A DNA stretch of 64,000 bases, taken from NCBI RefSeq assembly GCF_012927405.1, contig NZ_JABBGM010000001.1:768642-832641 (forward strand). The letters are read 5' to 3'. A program made the translations under genes and the position numbers. The DNA is from Novosphingobium olei. Its GTDB lineage: Bacteria > Pseudomonadota > Alphaproteobacteria > Sphingomonadales > Sphingomonadaceae. Of the stretch, positions 55,572 through 64,000 are shown piece by piece (within the stretch, counting starts at the first letter, position 1; each line of letters starts with the position of its first letter). The notes under the pieces are model-generated. The model saw nothing but the letters and a program-made list of their open reading frames with translations. It did no database searches and had not been told where the DNA came from.

Positions 55572-57365
55572 ATGCACCCTTATCGTTCCCACACCTGCGG
55601 CGCACTGGTGCGCGGTGACGTCGGACAGAGCGTCCGCCTTTCGGGCTGGGTGCACCGCAAGCGTGACCATGGCGGCGTGCTGTTCGTCGACTTGCGCGAT
55701 CATTACGGCATCACCCAGATCGTTGCCGACAGCGACAGCCCCGCGCTCGCCATCCTCGAAGGCGTCCGCGTCGAAAGCGTCGTCACCATCGAAGGCGATG
55801 TGAAGGCGCGCAACGAGGCGACGATCAACCCGAACCTGTCGACCGGCGAGATCGAGGTGTTCGCCCGCGCTGCCACCGTGATCTCGGCCGCCGAGGAACT
55901 GCCCCTGCCGGTGGCGGGTGAGCAGGAATATCCCGAGGATATCCGCCTGCGCTATCGCTTCCTCGATCTGCGCCGCGAAACGCTGCACGCCAACATCGTC
56001 ACCCGCACCAAGGTGATCCGCGACATGCGCCGCCGCATGGAGGATGCAGGCTTCACCGAATATTCGACGCCGATCCTCACTGCGTCCAGCCCCGAAGGCG
56101 CGCGCGACTTCCTCGTGCCCAGCCGCATCCACCCGGGCAAGTTCTACGCGCTTCCCCAGGCGCCGCAGCAGTACAAGCAGCTGCTGATGGTGGCAGGGTT
56201 CGACCGCTACTTCCAGATCGCGCCGTGCTTCCGCGACGAAGACCCGCGCGCCGATCGCCTGCCGGGCGAATTCTACCAGCTCGACCTCGAAATGAGCTTC
56301 GTCACCCAGGAAGAAGTCTGGGAAACGATGGAGCCGGTGATCGGCGGCGTGTTCGAAGCCTTTGCCGCGCGCGATGGCAAGGTCCGCTCGGTCACGCCCA
56401 CCGGCAGCTTTCCGCGCATCCCTTACGACGAAGCGATGCTCAAGTACGGCTCGGACAAGCCGGACCTGCGCAACCCGCTGATCATCCACGATGTGACGGG
56501 CGAATTCACCCAGTCCGGCTTCGGCCTGTTCGAGAAGATCGTCGGTTCGGGCGGCAAGGTCCGCCTGATCCCGGCGCCGAACACCGCCGACAAGAGCCGC
56601 AAGTTCTTCGACGAAATGAACGACTGGGCCCGCGCCGAAGGGCATGCCGGGCTCGGCTATGTCACCCGCAAGGGCGGCGTGTTCGGCGGTCCGATCGCCA
56701 AGAACCACGGCGAGGACCGCATGGCCGCGCTCTATGACTCGCTCGGCCTCGGGCCGGACGACGGCTGCTTCTTCGCCGCCGGAAAGGAAGAACAGGCCGC
56801 CAAGCTCGCGGGCGCGGCGCGCACCCGCGTGGGCGAACAGCTCGGCCTGATTGACAAGGACCGCTTCGAGCTGTGCTGGATCGTCGACTTCCCGTTCTAC
56901 GAATGGGATGAAGACAACAAGAAGGTCGAATTCAGCCACAACCCGTTTTCGATGCCGCAGGGCGGGATGGACGCGCTGACCAATCAGGACCCGCTGACGA
57001 TCAAGGCGTTCCAGTACGACCTCGTCTGCAACGGCTACGAGATCGCCTCGGGCTCGATCCGCAACCAGAGCCCCGAGACGATGGTCAAGGCATTCGAGAT
57101 CGTCGGACTGACCAAGGCCGATGTCGAGGAGCGCTTCGGCGGCCTCTACCGCGCTTTCCAGTACGGCGCCCCGCCGCACGGTGGCATGGCGGCGGGCGTC
57201 GATCGCATCGTCATGCTGATCTGCGGCGTGCAGAACCTGCGCGAAATCTCGCTGTTCCCGATGAACCAGCGCGCCGAAGACCTGCTGATGGGCGCACCCA
57301 CGCCAGCGGAGCCCAAGCAGCTGCGCGAACTGAGCCTGCGCGCGGTCGAACAGCCCAAGGGCTGA
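55572..57365 (+). CDS. aspS: Aspartyl-tRNA synthetase (possibly non-discriminating)
   Basis: A 597-residue class II synthetase. OB-fold anticodon domain [19 protein letters not shown]; motif 1 to 3 regions with [37 protein letters not shown] and the [15 protein letters not shown] end; a GAD insertion domain lies between. Length is normal. It attaches aspartate to tRNA-Asp. ATG 55572 begins [10 protein letters not shown]; the 165-base gap to rnd holds divergent promoters. Confidence 0.97.
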   Translation: MHPYRSHTCGALVRGDVGQSVRLSGWVHRKRDHGGVLFVDLRDHYGITQIVADSDSPALAILEGVRVESVVTIEGDVKARNEATINPNLSTGEIEVFARAATVISAAEELPLPVAGEQEYPEDIRLRYRFLDLRRETLHANIVTRTKVIRDMRRRMEDAGFTEYSTPILTASSPEGARDFLVPSRIHPGKFYALPQAPQQYKQLLMVAGFDRYFQIAPCFRDEDPRADRLPGEFYQLDLEMSFVTQEEVWETMEPVIGGVFEAFAARDGKVRSVTPTGSFPRIPYDEAMLKYGSDKPDLRNPLIIHDVTGEFTQSGFGLFEKIVGSGGKVRLIPAPNTADKSRKFFDEMNDWARAEGHAGLGYVTRKGGVFGGPIAKNHGEDRMAALYDSLGLGPDDGCFFAAGKEEQAAKLAGAARTRVGEQLGLIDKDRFELCWIVDFPFYEWDEDNKKVEFSHNPFSMPQGGMDALTNQDPLTIKAFQYDLVCNGYEIASGSIRNQSPETMVKAFEIVGLTKADVEERFGGLYRAFQYGAPPHGGMAAGVDRIVMLICGVQNLREISLFPMNQRAEDLLMGAPTPAEPKQLRELSLRAVEQPKG

Positions 57366-57812
57366 GCCGAAGGCGACCGGGCGCGCATCAAGGCGCCCGG
57401 TTGTACGGCCGTGGTTTCTAAATCGCATCGCCGGATGCGCACGCGGTCGCGGCCATAAAGGGTCGCGACCGCGTGCCGCTGCGCGTCTTTAGCGTGTCCC
57501 AGCGTGTCTCGATCGCGCCGCGCCAATCGTCGGATGCAAACATTGCGACCGGCGAAATCGTCGGTGCAGAACCCGCACCCGAGGCTGGCGCAACCGTATA
57601 CGTAACTATCCTTATGCGGGAAAAGACGAGCCAGATAGGTTCGTTAAGTGCCGTAGTACAAACAGGCTAGAACTATAGTTAGAATGCTAGCCAATAGGTT
57701 TAAGGATTTAAAAAGTCTTAATAAAATAAATTAATATCGATTAGGATCAATCCTCACGGAGTCGGGTTGTTGGCTGAGTGACGGGCAGCGATTCCTGAGG
57801 GTTGCACTTGCT
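57366..57812. other. 447-base non-coding gap with hairpins and an AT-rich stretch
   Basis: ACCGGGCGC (57376-57384) pairs with GCGCCCGGT (57393-57401), a likely aspS transcript end although T-poor. ACGCGGTCGCG (57441-57451) and CGCGACCGCGT (57464-57474) form another perfect 11-bp stem. From about 57600 to 57760 the sequence is A/T-rich, with runs like AATAAAATAAATTAATA, unlike the rest of the window. No convincing gene is seen. Confidence 0.7.
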
Positions 57813-58613
57813 ATGAAGGTATTTCGTTTATTTGGCGGTGTGACCCGGGTTTCTACGCTGTTCTTGGCTACGGCAATCGTCACAAATGTACCGGTGTTCG
57901 CCAAAGCGGTGATGACTTCCACATTCGATGATCTCCCTTCGAACACCGCCATTCCCAACGGCTATCGTGATCTGGTCTGGAATAACTTTTCTGTAATCGA
58001 TCGACGCGGGCAAGTTCCGGGCGGGTACCACAACGGCGTGGTATCGGGCGATGACGTCGCCTCGAACGTCAATGGTGAGAAGGCTTCGATCAAGGCGCAG
58101 AACAGCCGCTTTGCCATCAAGAGCGGCTGGTTTGGAGCTGCATGGAACGATGGCTTGACCATTCACGTCACGGGACAGGTCAATGGCCTCGATGCTTATT
58201 CGCGCGATATTGTCGTCAATACATCAGGACCCGTCTATCAGGACTTTTCAGGCTGGAAGAACCTGTCGGGACTGACGTTCGATTCCTTCGGCGGAACCAA
58301 TGCTGGATACGGTGGATCCGGTCCGCAATTCACCATGGACAATGTCTCGCTGCACGCATCGCGCATGCTCGACATGAAGTTGCCGATCGCAGCGGCGTTT
58401 CTTGGCCTGGGAGCGGTGCTCATCGGAACCGGCGACGATCAAGCCACGCCGCAATGCTCATCCTGCGGCATTCCCAGTGTCGGCGCGCCCGAAATCGATG
58501 GCGGCAAGTTGCCGCTTGCGGTGTTGCTGCTTGTCCTGGGTGTCGCGGCGCTCGACCGCCGCCGGCGCGGCGCAGGGGATGCCGGTTCGGCCAATGGTGC
58601 CATCGCTCAATAG
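57813..58613 (+). CDS. Secreted protein with variant PEP-CTERM-like tail, copy 1
   Basis: A 266-residue protein. Signal peptide to about residue 33. Residues about 36-182 form a domain shared with the next gene (IPNGYRDLVWNNF, GVVSGDDVASN, AAWNDGLTIHVTGQVNG, FTMDNVS), of the kind common in PEP-CTERM surface proteins. A hydrophobic segment (190-205) and a CSSC follow. The end has APEIDGG (225-231), a hydrophobic stretch (233-247) and RRRR (249-252), which resembles a sorting tail. No sortase is in the window. Confidence 0.75.
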   Translation: MKVFRLFGGVTRVSTLFLATAIVTNVPVFAKAVMTSTFDDLPSNTAIPNGYRDLVWNNFSVIDRRGQVPGGYHNGVVSGDDVASNVNGEKASIKAQNSRFAIKSGWFGAAWNDGLTIHVTGQVNGLDAYSRDIVVNTSGPVYQDFSGWKNLSGLTFDSFGGTNAGYGGSGPQFTMDNVSLHASRMLDMKLPIAAAFLGLGAVLIGTGDDQATPQCSSCGIPSVGAPEIDGGKLPLAVLLLVLGVAALDRRRRGAGDAGSANGAIAQ

Positions 58614-58903
58614 CAGCGATCAGGACCGGCCAGACTTTCCCGCAGATCGGAGTAGGCCGGCAGTAATTATCCGATTTGCGAAAAACGGTGCGTGGCGAAT
58701 TGTTGCCAAGTTACCGACATTGCTGATTTTTTATCTATCCGAACTTGATAGAAGAAGAGCGATAGTCCAAACGATTATAAAGCCTCTCAAGCGGTAAATA
58801 TAACGTTATCCCCGGTCGTTGATGAAACCAAGCACAGACTTGGAGTCGTTTGGATTTTTTTGTCTATATTTCAATGGTCAATTGGGACCGGGGGTAACGA
58901 CCT

Positions 58904-59560
58904 ATGAAAATAACTCAATTAATTCATCGCTCCGTCAAACCTGTCATTGCCGCCATGGCAGCAATGGCCATCGGCACTACCGCCCACGCAGCGGAACCCG
59001 TGCAGGTGCCTGACTTCGACACCGTTTCGAGCGGTGGCTACTACGCCCAGATTCCCAACGGCTACAACGGCGTCGATTGGGACAACTTCTACGCCCTTGA
59101 TGCAGTGAATTATGGAACGCAGGGCACCAATGGTTACACCAATGGCCTGGTGAGCGGCCGCAACGTCGCGTTCAACGCGTTCGGCAATCCCGCGGCCATT
59201 CATGCCGGCGGATCAAGCTTCACCCTGAAGGATGGCTACTTCACGGCGGCCTGGAACAATGGCCTGACGATCGATGTCGTCGGCAAGGTCAATGGTACCG
59301 ATACCTACTACAAGAGCTTCGTGGTAGACACGCTCAGCCCGCTCCATGTCATCTTCGACTGGGCCGGGCTCAGCGACGCAGTGTTCACGTCGTCGGGCGG
59401 GGTCAGCGCCGGTTATTTTGGAAGCGGCAACCACTTCGCGCTCGATAACGTTTCGTTCGGCGCGCCCGAGATCAACGGGGGCACCCTGCCGCTTGCACTG
59501 ATGCTCCTCGTTCTCGGCGCCGTTGCGCTGGAGCGGCGGCGCAGGGCAGCCGCTGCGTGA
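58904..59560 (+). CDS. Secreted protein with variant PEP-CTERM-like tail, copy 2
   Basis: A 218-residue paralogue of the preceding gene. Signal peptide ends at about AHAA (30). The shared domain covers about 36-185 (IPNGYNGVDWDNF, GLVSGRNVAFN, AAWNNGLTIDVVGKVNG, FALDNVSF). The tail is APEINGG (187-193), hydrophobic 195-209 and RRRR (211-214). It lacks the extra hydrophobic segment and CSSC of copy 1. The 290-base gap before it is AT-rich from about 58680. A strong terminator follows. Confidence 0.75.
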   Translation: MKITQLIHRSVKPVIAAMAAMAIGTTAHAAEPVQVPDFDTVSSGGYYAQIPNGYNGVDWDNFYALDAVNYGTQGTNGYTNGLVSGRNVAFNAFGNPAAIHAGGSSFTLKDGYFTAAWNNGLTIDVVGKVNGTDTYYKSFVVDTLSPLHVIFDWAGLSDAVFTSSGGVSAGYFGSGNHFALDNVSFGAPEINGGTLPLALMLLVLGAVALERRRRAAAA

Positions 59561-59600
59561 TCGCCAGCGATAACTGACCGATAAACAACACTGTGCCTTG

Positions 59601-59645
59601 CGGGGTTGCGCCGGTCATCCACACGGCGCAACCCCGTTTCTTTTG
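59601..59645 (+). terminator. Terminator after the second tail-bearing gene
   Basis: CGGGGTTGCGCCG (59601-59613) and CGGCGCAACCCCG (59624-59636) form a perfect 13-bp stem with a 10-base loop, followed by TTTCTTTT. No gene is seen between it and acpP. Confidence 0.9.
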
Positions 59646-59854
59646 GCCGCGCGCACTGTTGCGATGTTGCTGATTTGAAAGCCTGCGCAGCCGGTGGCAG
59701 GCTGCCGACGCCGCCGTCGATCCAGGCCCCGGACACTGCCGCCTGCCGCGCGCGGCTGTGGAATGACAGCCTTCCCGCTTGCCAGCGCCGTTAGGGGACA
59801 TTAGGGCGATTTCTGATCGAGATACCCAACCCAGTTCCTCAAAGGGGCATAATA

Positions 59855-60091
59855 ATGAGCGATACCGCCGACCGCGTTAAGAAGATCGTCGTCGAGCACC
59901 TGGGCGTCGAGGCCGAGAAGGTCACCGAAGATGCCAGCTTCATCGACGACCTGGGTGCCGACTCGCTCGACATCGTCGAGCTGGTCATGGCGTTCGAGGA
60001 AGAATTCGGCGTCGAAATCCCGGACGATGCGGCCGAGAAGATCGCCACCGTCTCGGACGCGATCAAGTACATCGACGAAAACAAGGGCTGA
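59855..60091 (+). CDS. acpP: Acyl carrier protein
   Basis: A 78-residue ACP. The 4'-phosphopantetheine attachment site is Ser37 in [19 protein letters not shown]. The strongly acidic composition and the ending KYIDENKG are usual. It carries intermediates of fatty acid synthesis and is followed by fabF. Confidence 0.98.
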   Translation: MSDTADRVKKIVVEHLGVEAEKVTEDASFIDDLGADSLDIVELVMAFEEEFGVEIPDDAAEKIATVSDAIKYIDENKG

Positions 60092-60122
60092 TCGCCCGGC
60101 TTTCCGCCGATAATCCCCGTCG

Positions 60123-60210
60123 CCCTGCGCTTGTCGAAGGGCTGTCCCGCGCCGCGGTCGCCACAAGGTTGATCAGGCGCAGGACGGGGCTTCGACAGGC
60201 TCAGCCCGGA
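60123..60210. repeat. Degenerate palindromic repeat (GCTTGTCGAAG family)
   Basis: A left arm with GCTTGTCGAAGGGCTGTCC (about 60129-60147) faces a right arm with GGGGCTTCGACAGGCTCAGC (60186-60205). It is a diverged relative of the 17840-17918 element, here in the acpP-fabF gap. Confidence 0.6.
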
Positions 60211-60344
60211 CGGGTTGGGCCTGTTGGTCTTTCTGGGGCAATGCGCCCGTCGGGACCAGAAGCGATTGAATGCACGGGGCTTTACGTCTTGCCCTTTGAT
60301 CGCTTCGGCTTACCTGAACCTCCAAAGTCGTTTCGGAGCACAAT

Positions 60345-61601
60345 ATGCGTCGTGTCGTCGTAACCGGTCTTGGCCTTGTCACTCCGCTCGGCGCGGATGT
60401 GGAGACCGTTTGGGCCAACCTGCTCGCGGGCAAGTCGGGCGCAGGGCCGATCACACGGTTCGATACGACGGGGCAGAAGTGCCTGATCGCCTGCGAAGTG
60501 AAGCCGGCCGATCACGAATATGGCTTCGATGCCGGCAAGCGCGTCGATCACAAGATCCAGCGCCAGGTCGATCCGTTCATCGTCTACGGCATCGACGCGG
60601 CGGGACAGGCGCTCGAAGACGCAGGCCTCGTCGACATGGACGATGACCTCAAGATGCGCACCGGCTGCTCGATCGGTTCGGGCATCGGCGGCCTGCCGGG
60701 CATCGAATCCGAATCGATCGTGCTGCACGAAAAGGGTCCGGGCCGCGTCAGCCCCCACTTCGTCCACGGCCGCCTGATCAACCTGATCTCGGGCCAGGTG
60801 TCGATCAAGTACGGCCTGATGGGCCCCAACCACGCGGTCGTCACCGCCTGCTCCACCGGCGCCCACTCGATCGGCGATGCCGCGCGCATGATCAAGGACG
60901 GCGATGCGGACGTGATGCTGGCGGGCGGTGCGGAAAGCACCATCAACCCGCTGGGCGTTGCCGGGTTTGCCCAGGCGCGCGCGCTCAACTGCAGCTTCAA
61001 CGACCGCCCGACCGAAGCCAGCCGCCCCTATGACAAGGACCGTGATGGCTTCGTCATGGGCGAAGGCGCGGGCGTCGTCGTGCTCGAGGAATATGAGCAC
61101 GCCAAGGCGCGCGGCGCGAAGATCTACGCCGAAGTCGTCGGCTATGGCCTGTCGGGCGATGCCTACCACGTCACCGCGCCGCACCCGGAAGGCAAGGGCG
61201 CCGAACTCGCGATGCGCATGGCGCTGCGCAAGGCCGGCCTGAATGCGGGCGACATCGATTACGTCAACGCCCATGGCACCTCGACCATGGCCGACACGAT
61301 CGAGCTCGCCGCGGTCAAGCGCGTGCTCGGCGATGACCTGTCGGGCGCTTCGATGAGCAGCACCAAGTCGGCCATCGGCCACCTGCTCGGCGGTGCCGGC
61401 GCGGTCGAAACGATCTTCTGCATCCTCGCCATCCGCGATCAGATCGTGCCGCCCACGCTCAACCTGCACAATCCGGACGAAGGCACCGAAGGCGTCGATC
61501 TGGTGCCGCTGGTCGCCAAGAAGCGCACTGTGCGCGCCGCGCTGAACAACTCGTTCGGCTTCGGCGGCACCAACGCCAGCGTCATCGTCAAGGCGATCTG
61601 A
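60345..61601 (+). CDS. fabF: 3-oxoacyl-ACP synthase II
   Basis: A 418-residue condensing enzyme elongating acyl-ACP with malonyl-ACP. Catalytic Cys169 (TACSTGAHS), His310 (NAHGTST) and His346 (AIGHLLGGAG) are in place. ATG 60345 has CGGAG seven bases upstream. Follows acpP across a repeat-containing 253-base gap. Confidence 0.98.
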   Translation: MRRVVVTGLGLVTPLGADVETVWANLLAGKSGAGPITRFDTTGQKCLIACEVKPADHEYGFDAGKRVDHKIQRQVDPFIVYGIDAAGQALEDAGLVDMDDDLKMRTGCSIGSGIGGLPGIESESIVLHEKGPGRVSPHFVHGRLINLISGQVSIKYGLMGPNHAVVTACSTGAHSIGDAARMIKDGDADVMLAGGAESTINPLGVAGFAQARALNCSFNDRPTEASRPYDKDRDGFVMGEGAGVVVLEEYEHAKARGAKIYAEVVGYGLSGDAYHVTAPHPEGKGAELAMRMALRKAGLNAGDIDYVNAHGTSTMADTIELAAVKRVLGDDLSGASMSSTKSAIGHLLGGAGAVETIFCILAIRDQIVPPTLNLHNPDEGTEGVDLVPLVAKKRTVRAALNNSFGFGGTNASVIVKAI

Positions 61602-61639
61602 GCGGCCGCTTGGCCCGCCGCACGAACAGGAGAGCGCGC

Positions 61640-62623
61640 GTGAAGAAGCGTCCCGGCAAGCTCGCGATCATCGCTCTTGCCGTGGCGCTCGTCGGCGCGG
61701 GCTGGCTCGTGCACTTCTTCTATGGCTGGTACGGCCCTGGGCCGCTGGGCAAGGAAACCGCGTTCGTGGTTCCCGCCGGCGCCTCGCTCGGCAGCGTCGC
61801 GCCTCAGCTTGAGCGCGAAGGCGTGGTCGCCTCGGCCGCCACGTTCCGCGCCCGAGCGCGCCTGCTGGGCGGCAAGGAGCCGATCAAGGCGGGCGAATTC
61901 ACCATCCCCGCCGGCGCCAGCGGATCGCTGGTGCTGCGCATCCTGCAGGGCCAGGAAGGCGTCACACAGCGCCTCGTCACCGTGCCCGAAGGCATGCCTT
62001 CGATCATGGTGCGCGAACGCCTGCTCGCCCAGCCGCTGCTGACGGGGCCGGTGGGCGATATCGCCGAAGGGTCGATCCTGCCCGACAGCTACGATTTCCA
62101 GCGCGGCGAACCCCGCGCCGCCGTTCTCGCGCGGATGCAGAAGGCGATGGACCGCACCTTGACCGAACTCTGGGCGGGCAGGGCGAAGGACACCGTTGCC
62201 AAGACCCCGCGCGAAGCGCTGATCCTCGCCTCGATCGTCGAGAAGGAGACCGGCAAGCCATCGGAGCGCAAGATGGTCGCCGGGCTCTATTCCAACCGCC
62301 TGCGCACCGGCATGCTGCTGCAGGCCGATCCCACGATCATCTACCCGATCACCAAGGGCAAGCCGCTGGGCCGCCGCATCCGCCAGTCGGAGATCCAGGC
62401 GGTCAACGGCTACAACACCTACACGATGACCGGCCTGCCCGAAGGCCCGATCACCAATCCCGGCCGCGATTCGATCGAAGCGGTGCTGCATCCGGCGCAG
62501 ACCAAGGCGCTCTACATGGTGGCCGACGGCACCGGCGGCCACGTCTTTGCCGACACGTTGCAGCAGCACAACGCCAACGTCGCCAAGTGGTTCGCCATCC
62601 GCCGCGCGCGCGGCGAACTCTGA
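61640..62623 (+). CDS. mltG: Endolytic peptidoglycan transglycosylase MltG
   Basis: A 327-residue inner-membrane enzyme cutting nascent glycan strands. One N-terminal helix, a LysM-like segment, then the YceG domain: LPDSYDF, ILASIVEKETG (catalytic Glu, about 200-204), KMVAGLYSNRL and LQADPTIIYPI. Start GTG 61640, because AGGAG (61628-61632) is seven bases ahead; a TTG at 61610 is open in frame but has no ribosome-binding site. The fabF-mltG order is widespread. Confidence 0.95.
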   Translation: MKKRPGKLAIIALAVALVGAGWLVHFFYGWYGPGPLGKETAFVVPAGASLGSVAPQLEREGVVASAATFRARARLLGGKEPIKAGEFTIPAGASGSLVLRILQGQEGVTQRLVTVPEGMPSIMVRERLLAQPLLTGPVGDIAEGSILPDSYDFQRGEPRAAVLARMQKAMDRTLTELWAGRAKDTVAKTPREALILASIVEKETGKPSERKMVAGLYSNRLRTGMLLQADPTIIYPITKGKPLGRRIRQSEIQAVNGYNTYTMTGLPEGPITNPGRDSIEAVLHPAQTKALYMVADGTGGHVFADTLQQHNANVAKWFAIRRARGEL

Positions 62624-62717
62624 CCGACCCGGATCGCAAGGTCCTCGCGGCACCGATCGCGCCGTGCGGCGTTTGGGGGGCAACCGTCTTCCCCGATTTC
62701 CCCCGCAGAGGTCCGCC

Positions 62718-63248
62718 ATGATCGAAAAGCCCATCCCCGACGTCGTCCTCAAGACCCGCGTGCGCGACGAAAGCATCGGCGGCGACAACCCGTTCCGCTG
62801 GCAGGATCTGAACGTGCGCGATGCCTTTGCCGGCAAGAAGGTCGTGCTGTTCTCGCTGCCGGGCGCGTTCACGCCTACCTGCAGCAACGAACAATGCCCC
62901 GCGTTCGAACGGCTCTACGACGATCTGCGCGCCGCCGGGGCGGATGAAGTCTACTGCATCGCGGTCAACGATGCGTTCGTCATGTACCAGTGGGGCAAGC
63001 ACCTCGGCCTCGAACGGGTCAAGCTCCTGCCCGATGGTTCGGGCCACTTCACCCGCCGCATGGGCATGCTGATCGACAAGGACCATCTGGGCTTCGGCTT
63101 GCGCTCGTGGCGCTATGCCGCGATCATCGATGACAACCGCGTCACCGCCTGGTTTGAAGAGCCCGGCATCAACGACGACGGGACCGACGACGATCCCTAT
63201 GGCGAAACCAGTCCCGAAAAGGTCCTCGAAGCCCTCCGCGCCGGTTGA
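62718..63248 (+). CDS. Peroxiredoxin (Prx5-like redoxin)
   Basis: A 176-residue thiol peroxidase. Peroxidatic Cys55 in GAFTPTCSNEQCPAF, with Cys60 five residues on. SLPGAFTPTCS is the Prx5/AhpE-type active site. Probably uses glutathione/glutaredoxin. ATG 62718. Confidence 0.92.
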   Translation: MIEKPIPDVVLKTRVRDESIGGDNPFRWQDLNVRDAFAGKKVVLFSLPGAFTPTCSNEQCPAFERLYDDLRAAGADEVYCIAVNDAFVMYQWGKHLGLERVKLLPDGSGHFTRRMGMLIDKDHLGFGLRSWRYAAIIDDNRVTAWFEEPGINDDGTDDDPYGETSPEKVLEALRAG

Positions 63249-63263
63249 GGCGAGGGCGGGGCG

Positions 63264-63794
63264 GTGACCGAGCAGAGCGCCGCGCGCGCCCCGCTGATCG
63301 TCACCGCCACGCTGCCGGCCACGCTGCAGGGCTGGGCCGAAGGCCTGCGCCGCGCACACTTCCCGCCAGAGCGCAACCACCTTGCCGCCCACGTCACGCT
63401 GTTCCACGCGCTGCCGGCGATGGTCGAGCAGGAGGCGCGCGAACTCCTCTCCCGCCTCTGCGCCGAAACGCCGCCACCGCCCGCCCGGCTCGAAAAGATC
63501 ATGAACCTGGGCGGCGGCACCGCCTTCGCCATCGCCAGCCCCGCGATGATCGACGTGCGCCACGCGGTCGCCGATCGCTTCCACGGCCTGTTGACGGGGC
63601 AGGACAGCCACGCCCCGCGCCTCCACGTCACCGTGCAGAACAAGGTCACCGCCGCCGAGGCGCGCACGCTGCAGGCTGCGCTCGCCGCGCAATTCCACCC
63701 GCGCGACTTCGCCTTCGCCGGGCTCGAACTGCACCGCTACCTCGGCGGCCCGTGGGAGAAACTCGGCGCCTGGACCTTCCGCGGCCGGCGCTGA
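63264..63794 (+). CDS. 2H phosphoesterase (2'-5' RNA ligase-like)
   Basis: A 176-residue protein with two HxT motifs: His43-Thr45 (AHVTLFH) and His121-Thr123 (LHVTVQNK), which make the active site of the 2H superfamily. GTG start at 63264. Substrate unknown; RNA 2',3'-cyclic phosphate chemistry is likely. Confidence 0.85.
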   Translation: MTEQSAARAPLIVTATLPATLQGWAEGLRRAHFPPERNHLAAHVTLFHALPAMVEQEARELLSRLCAETPPPPARLEKIMNLGGGTAFAIASPAMIDVRHAVADRFHGLLTGQDSHAPRLHVTVQNKVTAAEARTLQAALAAQFHPRDFAFAGLELHRYLGGPWEKLGAWTFRGRR

Positions 63795-63923
63795 TCGGGC
63801 GCGCCTGCCATTGCGTTGGCATTGGTCTGGCAAAGCCGCATTTACCCGGTTGACCAGCCCCGCCGCGCCCCCTATGTGCGCCGCCTACCCCGCGCAAGAT
63901 CCACCGTGACACGCGCACTTCGG

Positions 63924-64000
63924 GGCGGAGTAGCTCAGTCGGTTAGAGCAGCGGAATCATAATCCGCGTGTCGGGGGTTCGAGTCCCTCCTCCGCTACCA
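63924..64000 (+). tRNA. tRNA-Met (elongator, anticodon CAT)
   Basis: Acceptor GGCGGAG (63924-63930) pairs with CTCCGCT before A and CCA, with a G1-T72 wobble. Anticodon stem GCGGA/TCCGC encloses ATCATAA, with CAT at 63958-63960. It lacks the GGG/CCC initiator stem, so elongator Met is preferred; tRNA-Ile2 is the less likely alternative. CCA ends at the last base of the window. Confidence 0.92.

Overview
The window is GC-rich, densely coded alphaproteobacterial chromosome. Gene content and family signatures point to a sphingomonad, most likely Novosphingobium or a close relative: a sphingomonad-type aroA start, MtaB-FtsY-YciB order, a complete ccm operon, a HWE-type histidine kinase, GGAAC-N16/17-CGTT promoters of the EcfG type, and dispersed palindromes built on the GCTTGTCGAAG core that are common in sphingomonad genomes. 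This assignment is from memory of the families; no search was run.

Layout. 1-7.1 kb: a soluble chemoreceptor with tandem PAS domains (cut by the window edge), purC, wrbA, rpmE and the minor pseudopilin operon gspHIJK. 7.1-12.4 kb: tRNA-His, then ccmC-D-E-F-G-H-I for cytochrome c maturation, mostly with 4-base stop/start overlaps. 12.6-16.4 kb: potassium transporter kup, a HWE kinase with a single-domain response regulator, and a small lipoprotein with a consensus EcfG promoter. 16.4-22.7 kb, minus strand: a lone PuuD-like membrane protein, yciB, ftsY, mtaB, dapF and a GGDEF-EAL protein. 22.9-29.6 kb: ffh-rpsP-rimM-[accessory insert]-trmD-rplS. The insert holds a small membrane protein, an exported SxxK hydrolase, a VapBC toxin-antitoxin pair and an atypical small membrane protein; trmD itself contains an in-frame palindromic repeat. 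29.7-41.2 kb: asd behind a structured leader, a DUF4398-like protein, a TauE/SafE permease, exported peptidases (M2, S9) and an amidohydrolase, AMP nucleosidase, and a 270-bp MITE-like element that abuts the S9 start codon. 41.3-50.7 kb: rpsF-rpsR-rplI, an acyltransferase-3 membrane protein, a PilZ protein, aroA-cmk, tRNA-Ala and small metabolic or stress genes. 50.7-57.4 kb: an LplT-like MFS protein, pgsA, PilZ, rnd-oxyR and aspS. 57.4-59.6 kb: AT-rich flanks around two paralogous secreted proteins that share an unusual PEP-CTERM-like tail (APEI[DN]GG, hydrophobic segment, RRRR). 59.8-64 kb: acpP-fabF-mltG, a peroxiredoxin, a 2H phosphoesterase and tRNA-Met, whose CCA ends at the last base.

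Most genes are housekeeping. The parts that merit attention are the palindromic insert inside trmD, the MITE that supplies the whole 5' region of the S9 peptidase gene, the accessory island inside the SRP/ribosome operon, and the duplicated surface proteins with a variant sorting tail.
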